A DNA stretch of 64,000 bases, from positions 38,950,960 through 39,014,959 of the forward strand of contig CM071568.1 in NCBI GenBank assembly GCA_036426205.1. Reading direction: 5' to 3'. This document shows positions 35,201 to 41,695 of this stretch, one piece after another. Made by a program: the position numbers and the translations under genes. Numbering within the stretch: the stretch's first letter is position 1; the number at the start of each line of letters is the position of its first letter. The notes beneath the pieces were generated by a model. That model ran no database searches. It had not been told where the DNA came from and worked only from the letters and a program-made list of their open reading frames with translations. Origin of the DNA: Ascaphus truei. Taxonomy: Eukaryota > Chordata > Amphibia > Anura > Ascaphidae.

Positions 35201-36451
35201 GACAATCTTGGTGCCCATGGAATTACATTGTAAGCAAAATAGAGGATCATCAGTTCTTAACAGCATTTTGGTTATCGGTAGAGTAATGTACGATCCTTTC
35301 ATGAGGTATCAAACGATATGAAATGGTCCCCGTTTTGTTTTGTTTTTTTGGCGCAAGAATAGGTGTCTGTCGGTTTAGCAGATGATTCACCATTCATTAA
35401 AAATGCAATATCCTACATTTATTTTTTTTAGACATCAGTTCTGTACTATGAGAAAATACTTGTAGCATTTTTTTAAACAACTCTGAATTACATTAAAAAT
35501 GTATTATAATGTAACAAGCATTTTTTTTTCTAAGCAACCATTTACAAAGTCACATCCCCTTCTGAAACAAGCTTTGGCACACCCCTTTTTGAGCCCTGCC
35601 CACTCTATAGCAGTGCAGCATATGTATCTAGTGACCGCCTTGTCACATGATCTTCCCCACAGAACTTTGCATCTTTGGTCCTCTTCTGCTGCACTGACGG
35701 CAATTTAGTTAACCCCCAAGCCGAATCTTTGCGTATCGATGACCGAACGGATCGATCGGCAACTTGGCTAATTACCTCTTGTGTGGATTGTATTGATGCA
35801 CATATATTAAATGGGGAGGGGTAGCTTGGACTGCTGCTTTAAGTCCATGTTCATCGCAATTTTCATATGTTAATTTGAAAAACGCTGTAGATTCGTTAAA
35901 TTCTCAAATCGTTGAATACTGAGATTGTGTGATGTGCACACAGCACGTTTTGCTCATGGACATGTGGTGGTCTTACTACATGTATTTGCTCCATAAGGCT
36001 TGGCAAAATGTTTCACAGGGAATAGTGCGTTTCGCACATCCCTATTTAGGATAAAATCGAAGCATTTTTATCTATTGCGGCATTTTGCTCATTTCTATGA
36101 TATGGGGGGGGGGGGAATTGATGGGTTTTCTACTAATTCAGGCTTTCTTTAAAGTGTATTTCAAAGGTCTTGTCCAATTTATATAGTTGCAGCCTCGGTA
36201 AAGTCTTGTTTAATTCCGCTATTTACAATACTGCTGAGTTTTTGCCTCAAGTCAATATGATGACTTCAGGACTTTCTTCCTTTATTACAAATGTAAGGAA
36301 AAGTGATCCAATCCTATTCATTGAAATGAATAGTGTTTCAGTTTCTCTGGTAGTAAACAGGCTCGCAACATTACTGCATAGTAACTATTTTTATTTGTTT
36401 TTATATTTGCAGGCACCCAACTGGGGAGCTCAAGAGTCTGGATTCTATTAA
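789..36451 (+). CDS. EIF3E: EIF3E, eukaryotic translation initiation factor 3 subunit E (3' part, 10 exons)
   Basis: This gene encodes subunit e (Int6) of eIF3, the cytosolic complex that helps recruit mRNA to the 40S ribosome; the C-terminal half carries the PCI domain that builds the eIF3 core. Ten exons are read in order at 789-831, 1076-1180, 7127-7252, 8696-8820, 18881-19007, 19346-19447, 28945-29054, 33912-34014, 34393-34527 and 36413-36451. Together they give 1,015 nt that translate without interruption and match vertebrate EIF3E nearly residue for residue, ending in ESGFY and TAA. Every intron starts GT and ends AG, and the phases agree at each junction. The human protein is 445 residues, so about 107 N-terminal residues lie outside the window. 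Introns range from 244 nt to 10.06 kb, and the long ones are inflated by transposons. No frameshift or stop is present, so the locus looks functional. Confidence 0.97.
1076..1180 (+). CDS. EIF3E: EIF3E exon, [15 protein letters not shown]... to ...YLYFFRVL
   Basis: This 105-nt phase-0 exon encodes 35 residues of the helical N-terminal half of EIF3E. The acceptor is ctctctgcag and the donor is CTG|gtgagt. It includes the conserved [17 protein letters not shown] stretch. The upstream intron is only 244 nt long and free of repeats. Confidence 0.97.
1181..2748. other. EIF3E intron, unique sequence
   Basis: Intronic AT-rich DNA with a short (TA)n run near 1247-1260 and homopolymer runs. There are no recognisable transposon ends or structured RNA. 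Confidence 0.5.
2749..2931. mobile_element. Short foldback MITE
   Basis: The left end CTAAGGCTACGCTTATAGTG is the near-perfect reverse complement of the right end CACTATAAGCGCAGCCTAAG. Further pairing (CCGGCGACG with CGCTGTCGCC) makes the 183-bp unit an imperfect hairpin. It has no coding capacity. It is a non-autonomous DNA transposon of undetermined superfamily. Confidence 0.8.
3145..3465. repeat. CpG-rich repeat with promoter-type motifs, copy 1
   Basis: A GC-rich block unlike the surrounding AT-rich intron. It carries the arrangement CCAATAAGGGCGAACCAGC followed by GGGACGTCATGGCC, then several CCACGCCCC boxes. The same arrangement recurs near 19770, 28345 and 47390, so this is a dispersed repeat rather than a unique CpG island. 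Confidence 0.7.
3525..3564. repeat. Hairpin repeat AGCCCCTAC...GTAGGGGGCT, copy 1
   Basis: Two nested inverted arms (AGCCCCTAC with GTAGGGGGCT, and an inner GTCGC/GCGGC pair) form a 40-nt stem-loop. Near-identical copies at 19643-19682 and 47250-47289 each sit at an edge of a CpG-rich promoter-motif repeat. Confidence 0.8.
3750..4262. repeat. GC-rich minisatellite, unit about 81-99 bp
   Basis: The phrase GATCC(C)TGTGG recurs at 3750, 3849, 3934, 4018, 4099 and 4181, giving spacings of 99, 85, 84, 81 and 82 bp. Each unit continues with a GTC-GCCG block, a GGGAG(A)-GGAGGGGGCTTG block and TGATGTTCC. The units are diverged, so this is an old tandem array. Confidence 0.8.
4263..4730. repeat. GT-rich, purine-rich and CA microsatellite tract
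   Basis: GTGTGT-rich DNA (4278-4520) is followed by a G/A-rich stretch (4520-4650) and a CA-rich stretch with an uninterrupted run near 4697-4723. GT-rich followed by CA-rich DNA makes the whole tract self-complementary. Confidence 0.85.
5351..5678. mobile_element. hAT-type MITE with 8-bp target duplication
   Basis: The element spans 5359-5670. It starts CAGGGGTGCGCAAAG and ends with the reverse complement of CAGGGGTGTGAAAAG. The 8-bp sequence tgttagat is duplicated exactly at 5351-5358 and 5671-5678. CAGGGGTG ends and 8-bp duplications are typical of hAT (Charlie-like) elements. The interior is GC-rich and non-coding. Confidence 0.9.
5700..7126. other. EIF3E intron, unique sequence
   Basis: AT-rich intron with no recognisable transposon ends. 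It leads into the branch-point and pyrimidine region of the exon at 7127. Confidence 0.5.
7127..7252 (+). CDS. EIF3E: EIF3E exon, [15 protein letters not shown]... to ...LKETIDNN
   Basis: This 126-nt phase-0 exon encodes 42 residues. The acceptor is cttgaaacag and the donor is AAT|gtaagc. The residues [16 protein letters not shown] match vertebrate EIF3E apart from conservative changes. Confidence 0.97.
7472..7807. mobile_element. Mariner-type MITE, copy 1
   Basis: The 332-bp unit (7474-7805) begins CAGGCATACCCCGC and ends GCGGGGTATGCCTG, flanked by TA on both sides. The TA duplication and inverted ends fit Tc1/mariner. Inner arms also pair (ATGTACTTAAAGTG with CACTTTAAGTACAC-like sequence). 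A second copy at 30070-30403 has the same length and about 90 percent identity by eye. Confidence 0.9.
8696..8820 (+). CDS. EIF3E: EIF3E exon, [18 protein letters not shown]... to ...DLFLYQP
   Basis: This 125-nt exon ends two bases into a glutamine codon (CA|A). The acceptor is cattctacag and the donor is CA|gtaagt. The hydrophobic [19 protein letters not shown] block is the segment entering the PCI region. It is followed by the largest intron in the window (10,060 nt). Confidence 0.97.
9016..9380. repeat. Probable old foldback repeat
   Basis: An inverted pair, TTCCCCTCTGATAACG near 9071 and the complement of ATCCCCCTCCGATAACA near 9187-9205, brackets a G/C-richer block with TTTAACC at one edge and GGGTTAAA at the other. 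This looks like a decayed DNA transposon, but I could not fix the ends. Confidence 0.4.
9440..12594. other. EIF3E intron, mostly unique, with a small repeat fragment
   Basis: AT-rich intron with poly-T runs. At about 10137-10200 there is a fragment (reverse orientation) of the common foldback repeat containing gtccttgaggactggagttg, related to the copies at 26537 and 56229. Nothing else is recognisable. Confidence 0.5.
15360..15600. repeat. CpG-rich insert inside the DIRS-like element
   Basis: GGCTACGGCCGCAGT at 15365 faces an inverted GCCGTAGCCGCCACTG near 15542. The interior is GC-rich (ggggcgtggccatgacgggg). It resembles the CpG-rich repeat family (28168 also has a CCCCACTGG-type end) and probably inserted into the retrotransposon. 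The boundaries are approximate. Confidence 0.45.
15950..16234 (+). pseudogene. Reverse transcriptase fragment of the DIRS-like element
   Basis: Conceptual translation gives [10 protein letters not shown] and, after stops, FKALSFGL followed by PMTFTKML. These match the order of the reverse-transcriptase palm motifs (LKDAYxHxP, F..LPFGL..AP..FTK). A downstream segment reads DLRFLSAV, like the LRFLG motif. In-frame stops show the copy is dead. Confidence 0.65.
18881..19007 (+). CDS. EIF3E: EIF3E exon, [16 protein letters not shown]... to ...LVKVIQQ
   Basis: This 127-nt exon begins with the last base of the split glutamine codon and ends in CAG|gtacag. The acceptor is tccttattag. It encodes 42 further residues, including [19 protein letters not shown], and belongs to the start of the PCI domain. 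Confidence 0.97.
19346..19447 (+). CDS. EIF3E: EIF3E exon, [16 protein letters not shown]... to ...KLRECES
   Basis: This 102-nt phase-0 exon encodes 34 residues. The acceptor is attttgcag and the donor is TCG|gtaagc. The residues [17 protein letters not shown] are the usual PCI-domain helices. The preceding intron is only 338 nt, while the following one is 9.5 kb and filled with transposons. Confidence 0.97.
19632..19943. repeat. CpG-rich repeat with promoter-type motifs, copy 2
   Basis: It begins with the AGCCCCTAC hairpin (19643-19682) and continues with GGTCACGTGAGCGGTT, CGCCCAATGAGGGCGAAC, CCGTGACGTCACTGGCC and GC boxes. It ends near GCATGGCTGAGGCCTAA, which resembles the termini of the composite element at 3466. 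It directly abuts the LINE that follows. Confidence 0.7.
19962..20490 (+). pseudogene. LINE endonuclease domain remnant
   Basis: The motifs TETW (metal-binding glutamate), [15 protein letters not shown] and HYQDLVCT occur in the order of the exonuclease-endonuclease-phosphatase fold used by L2/CR1 LINEs. The reading frame shifts at least twice, so no intact protein is made. Confidence 0.75.
21154..21887 (+). pseudogene. LINE reverse transcriptase domain remnant
   Basis: It contains the palm motifs [10 protein letters not shown] and YADD with [11 protein letters not shown] between them, preceded by [18 protein letters not shown]. The first frame ends at a TGA near 21673, where related LINEs usually have tryptophan, and the rest continues in another frame. 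Confidence 0.8.
22043..22310. mobile_element. Mariner-type MITE nested in the LINE
   Basis: The 264-bp unit (22045-22308) starts CAGCAGGGCCCCG and ends CGGGGCCCTGCTG, flanked by TA on each side. The interior is rich in GCGCATGCGC-type palindromes. It interrupts the LINE C-terminal coding part, so it is younger than the LINE. Confidence 0.9.
22925..23391. mobile_element. hAT-type element nested in the LINE 3' UTR
   Basis: The 451-bp unit (22933-23383) has ends CAGGCCTGTACAAC and GTTGTGCAGGCCTG and an exact 8-bp duplication ctatacac at 22925-22932 and 23384-23391. The interior is a G-rich array of degenerate GGTGCAGGGGGGAGAG-type and GATGAGGGGTGCTGG-type repeats, with no coding capacity. Confidence 0.9.
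23186..23310. repeat. Degenerate minisatellite inside the hAT element
   Basis: Repeats of GATGAGGGGTGCTGGGGGAGATAT with variable spacers occur about four times. The array is purine-rich on the + strand. Confidence 0.75.
23361..23442. repeat. 41-bp exact tandem duplication across a transposon end
   Basis: The 41-bp segment beginning GCTTAACAAGTTGTGCAGGC occurs at 23361-23401 and again at 23402-23442 without mismatch. Each unit contains the right end of the hAT element, its target duplication and flanking LINE sequence. Confidence 0.9.
23696..24046. repeat. Copy of the GAGACCCCCTGCTT-ended composite repeat family
   Basis: It contains the family landmarks GCCAGTAGCTGCTC, TTCCTATTGGCCCATATGATG, GGAGCTTCAAACTTG and GCTCCAGAGACCCCCTGCTT. 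Related copies are at 47085-48102 and 53697-54041. The inner halves of this copy also mirror each other (AGCTGAACCCTGTTAATTTCAGCT, and inverted at 23975-24003). Confidence 0.65.
24050..25835. other. EIF3E intron, unique sequence
   Basis: AT-rich intronic DNA. I find no transposon ends, exons or RNA genes in it. Confidence 0.5.
25838..26268. repeat. Polypurine tract with 21-bp tandem repeat
   Basis: About 430 bp is almost entirely A and G on the + strand. From about 26120 to 26263 it resolves into roughly seven copies of the 21-bp unit GAGAGGAAGAGGAAGGGGTGG. The long antisense serine/proline/leucine ORFs here are low-complexity artefacts. Confidence 0.9.
26266..26415. repeat. CA microsatellite
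   Basis: A short CGCA run is followed by about 44 CA units (26269-26357), then interrupted CACACA blocks to about 26415. Confidence 0.95.
26414..26530. repeat. Second copy of the composite-element right end
   Basis: The sequence from AGTGATACCCGCCTCCCAAG through GCAAGCGAGAGCGAGC to CCAAGGCCTTA matches 4774-4903 with few differences, again directly next to a CA repeat and in the same orientation. Confidence 0.8.
26537..26715. mobile_element. Foldback MITE, 'tggcc...ccagtcctcaag' family
   Basis: The left half (GTGGCCTACTCCAGTCCTCAAGG, cut short here, and CCAGGATATCCCTG) is inverted in the right half (CAGGGATATCCTGG, CCTTGAGAACTGTGGCCAC), giving an imperfect hairpin of about 175 bp. The same family occurs at 56229-56375, with fragments near 10137 and 50755. 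Confidence 0.8.
26720..28160. other. EIF3E intron, unique sequence
   Basis: AT-rich intron with a (TA)n-rich palindromic patch near 27925-27960. No element ends were recognised. Confidence 0.5.
28166..28478. repeat. CpG-rich repeat with promoter-type motifs, copy 4
   Basis: It starts near AAGGCTTGGTCCCCACTGGC and ends near CACTGGGGCCGTAGCC, which is a degenerate inverted match. The core has GCCAATGAGGATGAACC, GGGTGACGTCATGGCC and GC-rich flanks, as in the copies at 3145, 19632 and 47190. Confidence 0.65.
28945..29054 (+). CDS. EIF3E: EIF3E exon, [16 protein letters not shown]... to ...RIHQCISI
   Basis: This 110-nt exon ends two bases into a codon (AG|C). The acceptor is ccctttcag and the donor is CAG|gtaata. 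It encodes [20 protein letters not shown]. The split codon gives serine, where I recall asparagine in mammals, a conservative change at an exon junction. Confidence 0.97.
29055..30069. other. EIF3E intron, unique sequence
   Basis: AT-rich intronic DNA with nothing recognisable. Confidence 0.5.
30070..30403. mobile_element. Mariner-type MITE, copy 2
   Basis: The 330-bp unit (30072-30401) starts CAGGCATACCCCGC, ends CCGGGGTATGCCTG and is flanked by TA. It aligns end to end with the copy at 7472-7807 in the same orientation, with scattered substitutions and a small deletion near the right end. Confidence 0.9.
30404..33911. other. EIF3E intron, unique sequence with a TG microsatellite
   Basis: Mostly unique AT-rich intron. 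A TG repeat lies at about 32174-32215, and a C-run (ccccccccc) is near 30820. No exon, RNA gene or transposon end was recognised. Confidence 0.5.
32174..32216. repeat. TG microsatellite
   Basis: About 20 TG units, with slightly interrupted GTGTGG units at the left edge. Confidence 0.95.
33912..34014 (+). CDS. EIF3E: EIF3E exon, [16 protein letters not shown]... to ...LDAKIDSKL
   Basis: This 103-nt exon starts with the third base of the split serine codon. The acceptor is tttcatcaag and the donor is CTG|gtaaga. It encodes the winged-helix part of the PCI domain ([21 protein letters not shown]). The upstream tract is CT-rich but ends in an unusual caag. Confidence 0.96.
34393..34527 (+). CDS. 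EIF3E: EIF3E exon, [16 protein letters not shown]... to ...SQSSRAE
   Basis: This 135-nt phase-0 exon encodes 45 residues. The acceptor is ttatttttag and the donor is GAG|gtaaat. It completes the PCI winged helix and leads into the C-terminal helix that packs in the eIF3 helical bundle ([13 protein letters not shown]). The tail [11 protein letters not shown] is the most diverged part relative to mammals. Confidence 0.97.
34655..35138. mobile_element. MITE with perfect 24-bp inverted ends and CATAG flanks
   Basis: The 474-bp unit (34660-35133) begins GGGCCTATGCAGAGAGCAGC and its last 24 bases are the exact reverse complement of its first 24. CATAG flanks it on both sides (34655-34659, 35134-35138). 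The interior is AT-rich with many short GGCGA and AAAATCGC motifs and has no credible ORF. The family is not certain, because a 5-bp flank fits none of the common MITE superfamilies cleanly. Confidence 0.9.
36413..36451 (+). CDS. EIF3E: EIF3E terminal exon, [12 protein letters not shown] and stop
   Basis: The last 12 codons and TAA follow the acceptor atatttgcag. The C-terminal sequence ESGFY matches the vertebrate DSGFY tail. The exon continues into the 3' UTR. Confidence 0.95.
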   Translation, partial: APNWGAQESGFY

Positions 36452-36590
36452 TCCGTTAAACAGGACATTATTTACATTGGATGTAACGGACCCGTACAAA
36501 ATTTAGCTTTCTCTTACAAAGGGTGAACACATTTTAAGTTTAAAGGATGTTTTTTTGAATAAAATTGACTACATCTTTTAAGTGTGACTT
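36452..36590 (+). terminator. EIF3E: EIF3E 3' UTR with polyadenylation signal
   Basis: A canonical AATAAA lies at 36558-36563, about 107 nt after the stop codon, followed by a GT-rich stretch (tgtgacttctttgtgttt) that fits a downstream element. The 3' UTR is therefore probably only about 130 nt. The exact cleavage point is inferred. Confidence 0.8.
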
Positions 36591-38825
36591 CTTTGTGTTT
36601 AACTTTTTTTTTCTGTTAATTTTCAGATGATTATTATGTTTGCATTTTTAAGTGTAAACCTCCGATGATTTATTTAGTGTAACACTCTTTTTTTTTTCTC
36701 TCTGATACTCGAAGCATCAGCTCACATTAAATTTAGCCGTCTGAAGTCATATTGCATGTACACAAACTGATACATAAGACAGGCATCCATATACCTCATC
36801 TTAAATTTGTAATTTAACATTTTGTTTGTATTTTCGGTATATATTTCTTTGGACCAACACAGGAATTACATCTAATATTGCAGCTTTTAAGCGAAAACAG
36901 ATGCAAGGGATCTGAAGGGCATGTTATGCTATTAAAGTCTTGTATCACATTATACTACAATGTACGTTATTTTAATGACTTTGGTTCATATAGTGTTTTT
37001 CTCCCAATGGGACTCAAAGTGCTTCACAATTACAGAATAGTGCGCAGTATGCTGAGCATAGACATTTTTACAGACAGTTATTTTTTTGGACTCCCAAACA
37101 CTAAATGACCAAAGGTCTTCATTCTTAAGTTTATATTTGTTATTGGTCTTGGAAAGCCTAATTTTCTCTTGATGGTTATTATATGAATTTCATGCTTGCA
37201 AAGACCTGACAAAATCTGCAGTCTGGAGATAAGCAAACTGATTAGGAAAGGGAAATGCAACAGTGGTCAGGTCAGGCATTTATTGGGAACTTTCTCACCT
37301 GGAACGCACACACGCACACTCCAATGTGGCAAATCTTGTTTTTGTCTCCTTAGACAAAACTAAATTTGTGTCCACTTGTATAAATAAAAAATTCTATATA
37401 GACACTGAAGTTTCAATTATTTCAGGCAATTGTCCTACAAATACTAGTGTAGTAAATTCTGCGATGCTTTGTAAAGCCAGAATTGTAGATATAGATAAAA
37501 ACATAACCTATTTGCAAGTTTAACTGCGTAAGTGGGGTGGCTTGAAGCCTTCTGCTGCTCCTCTTACATCTGTCTGTGGGTTTGGTAATAGGGTCTTCTG
37601 TTTTGTTTTATAATGCACATTTTAGCAGTAAAGAAATTGTACTGTTCATAAAGTTCAATTTATCAAGAGATGAGCCATGAACTGGTTAACCAATCACCTC
37701 ATGCTGATGCAAGCCAATACAATTTGTTTAATTGGGTTCTATGCTATTACAATTGTGTTTAAGCCTGACAAACACCTATCAGGCGTTTTTATATTGTTAC
37801 ATGTGAAATTTTTATGCATTTAAAAATCCATAAAACTTCAGCAATGATATAATTAAGTTTCATTTCAAAGTATACATTTTATGCTCTTAATAGAACGTGT
37901 CCAACTTTATCAGAAGTTTAGGTTCAGTATCGCTGCCAATTTTGGCAACAATAGAAAGTTCTGATTTAGAATATAAAACATTCAATTGGAGTACAAAGAT
38001 TTTGTATAGCCTCCACGGTTAGTTTGTAGTTTGAGATTTTCCAAAGACTTCCCGTCTTTTAGAGTGTTTGGATCCTCCGTAGTTGAGCTGTTTGGCTTAA
38101 TGCTATTAACAGAACATTTTCAAACTGCAGAGTCTTGTCTACTTGTCACTAGAAGGTCTCTATCGATGATCCTGGGCCTATCCTACATATCAATTGGTGG
38201 AGGCAACTAAAGAGTGGGGTGGGAAACAAGTCTTATGTCTGTAATGCAGAATCAACATATTTGTCCAACATAAGGAGCAAGGATGCAGCTTTTACAAATC
38301 TATTGGCTGTCTCCCTATTTATTTGGAAGATTTATATTTTATCTGACATATTTAGGTGAGTACAATTGTGATATCCAGTCCAATATGGTTTTCCTATAAG
38401 ATTACTCCTTCACTTGGTGTAGTGAGAGAAATTAACTTTAGGTTTATTTTATTCTAGATGTATAGGAATCCATGACTCTTACCAAGGCATGACAAAGGGT
38501 AGATTGTCATTTGTAAACATGGTGGCAGCATCGAAAGTTATATCCCCTGGTTAGAAAAAATAAATAGATAACCCCCCCCCCCCTCGCCTCGATAAAGCTA
38601 TACCATGTCATCTTATACAACACGTCGTGACCTGTCTGCTCACCATCCTTATTCTCAGACCACTTTACAAACTATTTGTCTGTATTGGTTTACCCTTACA
38701 AACCATGTGTTGTACATGCACAACCACCACACTTACAGCCAAGTGGTTTTTTTTTTAAATATATAGTGACCTACTGGGAACTTGTACAAATATGTACCAA
38801 ATAAGCTGGGGGGTTTTTTTTTGTA
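36591..38825. other. Intergenic DNA after EIF3E, nothing recognised
   Basis: AT-rich unique sequence. Short ORFs here lack any recognisable motif. Confidence 0.5.
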
Positions 38826-38827
38826 GC

Positions 38828-39110
38828 TATAGTAAAGTTTGGAGCAATGTATGCAGGGTCCTATCTGAAGAGGTAGGAAAAATAATGGTGGTCGAAACCA
38901 AACCGATCTATGGCCTCATCATATGACCTCATCACAAGGGTGAATAAATTAAAATGGCAGTGGGTCGCACATATTGCAAGAAATAACCATTGTAGGACAA
39001 ACCTGGTACTGTATTACAAGCGAAATCAAGACAACCAAAAGTGGGATGTGAAAATGAAATCAGCAATGTGGAGAAGTCTTGCAACTGCAATAACGTAAAG
39101 ATCAGTGGGG
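38828..39110 (+). pseudogene. LINE reverse-transcriptase C-terminal remnant (RTE-like)
   Basis: The translation at 38934-39090 contains ITRVNKLKWQWVAHIARNN and a later MWRSLA. This resembles the tail that follows the polymerase in RTE-like endonuclease-reverse transcriptase proteins (RVxKLKWxWAGHIAR). It is too short and mutated to be functional. Confidence 0.55.
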
Positions 39111-39257
39111 AAGCCTTCATCCAGAAGACCACACCACACACTGAAGACGCAGCAATGCAAATGTTTTTTTTTTTTAATGTATATGTCTTCATTTAGTCTG
39201 AACCAGGGTTTGGGTAATACATACTTCTTACGTGATGCATGTGCATTTACATGTCTG

Positions 39258-39530
39258 CTTAATCCTGGGGTGTGCGCGTGCGACACACCCCTCGACAAAT
39301 GCATTCGCCCCTCGCCTGGGGCGAGTGCATTTTACCTACTGGTGAGAGTTACCGGCGGCGTCTCCCGGCATTCTCCTGCATCTCCCCCTTCAACGCTTGG
39401 TATTCTCCTGCAGCTTTTGACGCCGCATGGCCATTTTCACTGAAGTTGCATGAGAATGCCGGGAGTTGAAGGTGGAGACGCAGGAGAATGCCAGGAGATG
39501 CTGCACCACGCCGCCGGTAAGTCTCGCTTA
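39258..39530. repeat. Imperfect inverted repeat with CGGCGGCG ends
   Basis: TTACCGGCGGCG at 39349-39360 pairs with CGCCGCCGGTAA at 39509-39520. The arms also share GTCTCC, GGCATTCTCCTGCATCTCC and TTCAAC with their complements. Just to the left is a second small hairpin (GCATTCGCCCC with GGGGCGAGTGC). It is probably a non-autonomous DNA transposon. Confidence 0.7.
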
Positions 39531-39539
39531 ACGATTAAA

Positions 39540-41373
39540 GAGGGGGTGGGCGAGTGGCTCTTTTTATTGTGTGTGTATAAATTGTGCAGTGGCAGGTTAT
39601 GGGAAGCGAATAGTCATTTACTTTCTAGGTTGTATATTGATATGAAAAGTGTAATAACATCCTGAATAATATTTGCCCATCTGTCTTTAGAGGTGAATAT
39701 AATGGTCATTATGGGTTATAGTGCCTTATATGTCTAATTTCACAAGAAACTTTACAGCCAGTTGATTTGGGCCGGCACTGTTAAAGGTGTTTTGTGGGAA
39801 AGGCTAAGAAAATATGGCTCTGTACTTAAGATTCTTCATTACACCAAAGCAAAACTGTGGCAAAGACATGCTCTATTTAACAAGGAATAACATCTGATTT
39901 CAACTTATCGTTTTTCTTCTTTAGCTTACTCCTTTCTCCACATTCTAGTTTTGCTCCAGATAATTTGTAACCCTTATGAGGTCATTTATTAAAGTCTCTG
40001 GGCTACACAAGTGATGCAAAAAGTTGTATGAAAATAGCTTAAGAAATGAATTGGATTTATTGCAATGTTTTTAAGTTGTTGTTTTGCACTAGTATTGTCT
40101 ATGTTTTGCAAGTAGGAGACGTTGATTAATAACCATTTGCCTTCATTGTATTTGATCAAAGCTTTAGTTTGTCTTGCTTTAATATATTAAGCAATAATTG
40201 TCAATATTTTAATACCGGTATGTTATTTATTGGGTGGGATAGATTTCTGGAAATATTTGGATTCCTATGCATAAGTAAAGTATCTACCTTAACAGTTGAG
40301 TAACTGGTATAGCAATTTGCCCATGATCTATAAAGGGTATTTGGTAGACTTGGTCACAGATACCAAAACCATTTGTCACAAGCCTTATACCACTAACCAA
40401 AATCTGCACCACAGTGATCTTCTACACTACTGTGCATTAAAGGTTTTCTTGACTCACTAACATTGATTGACTGGAATCATATTAATATTCCAAAATACAT
40501 ATTTATTTCACAGTACTAGAACATAAAAAAAAATTATCCCACTTTGTTCTAAATTATATACTCGACAATTATTGAAGTCGATGTTCTTTTTCTCTATAGA
40601 TTTATCTTATCAGGCAAAGTAAAGGGTTTTTAGTGAAGGGACCCAAAAAGGTCACGTAAAAGATGGTCCGAGACACACAGTTCCATTACCCCAGCATAAT
40701 GCATTTATTACTTGATGAGGTGTAATATTGCAATGCATAATGAAAAAAAATGAACTTAAATGACTATAGCCTTGGCTACATTTGTACAGCTCTGACGATC
40801 AGGCAGGTGGCGTGTCTATTTGTAATGAAATGTTGCTTTGTAACCAACTTCATTTACAGAGGATGTCTTCGGGTGAATGAAAGCTGTTTTGTTTTTTTAC
40901 TGCATTACACTAATTGAAGACCTACTAGGAAACATGTCCTTTTAAGTGAAAGACCAACTCCAGGGGGTACTACCAGAAAATCCTAAAAGAATGTATTTAC
41001 AGTGATTAACATCCTAGTCAATGTTTAGAGTGCTCTGATGTCTGGTTCAGATGGTAGACTAGTAATAAACCTTTTGTGACAGACACACATGTGATCTTAC
41101 TTTTAATGGACTTGTAACTTTGTGTATTTAAGAGAGACTTGTTCAAAAATAAAGATAAGCAAAAATTGCCAGATAGTAACACAGTCCTTTAGATCTTGAA
41201 TTACTTTATCTACTAGATACATCCCTTGAAAAGGAAGCTGAGAAAGACCCAACAGTTATCAATAGCACTGGTATCTGAAAGGGTGTTATGCTTGTCAACT
41301 GCTAAAAAAAATGTTGATATCAATAAAATGTACATATGGATTACTTAAACGCATGCAGCTTGGGGGTCATAAG
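39540..41373. other. Intergenic DNA, nothing recognised
   Basis: AT-rich unique sequence without element ends or coding potential. Confidence 0.5.
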
Positions 41374-41695
41374 TGCAGAAATGGAGGGAGAAAAAAAACG
41401 AAGCACTATATCCAGCGCTAGATGCAGCAATAAAACCAACAGGAGTACGTTCCCAATAAAAAGCTATTTAATGGATCAAAAAAGGTTACCAAGCAACACC
41501 AACGCACTTTGGACCTCTACAGTCAAGGTTTATCACCTTGATAAAGGACTGTAGAGCTCCGAAACGCGTTGGTGTGCTTTGTAACCTTTTTTGATTCATT
41601 AAATAGCTTTTTATTGGGAACGTACTCCTGTTGGTTTTATTGCTGCATCTAGCGCTGGATATAGTGGTTCGTTTTTTTCTCCCTCCATTTCTGCA
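41374..41695. mobile_element. Near-perfect 322-bp palindrome (foldback element)
   Basis: The left arm starts TGCAGAAATGGAGGGAG and the right arm ends with its complement CTCCCTCCATTTCTGCA. The arms match over roughly 150 bases with few differences, through ACGTTCCCAATAAAAAGC and AAGGTTACCAAGC-type blocks. Near the centre is GAAACGCGTTGGTGT, a motif frequent in amphibian and fish foldback repeats. It is non-coding. Confidence 0.9.
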
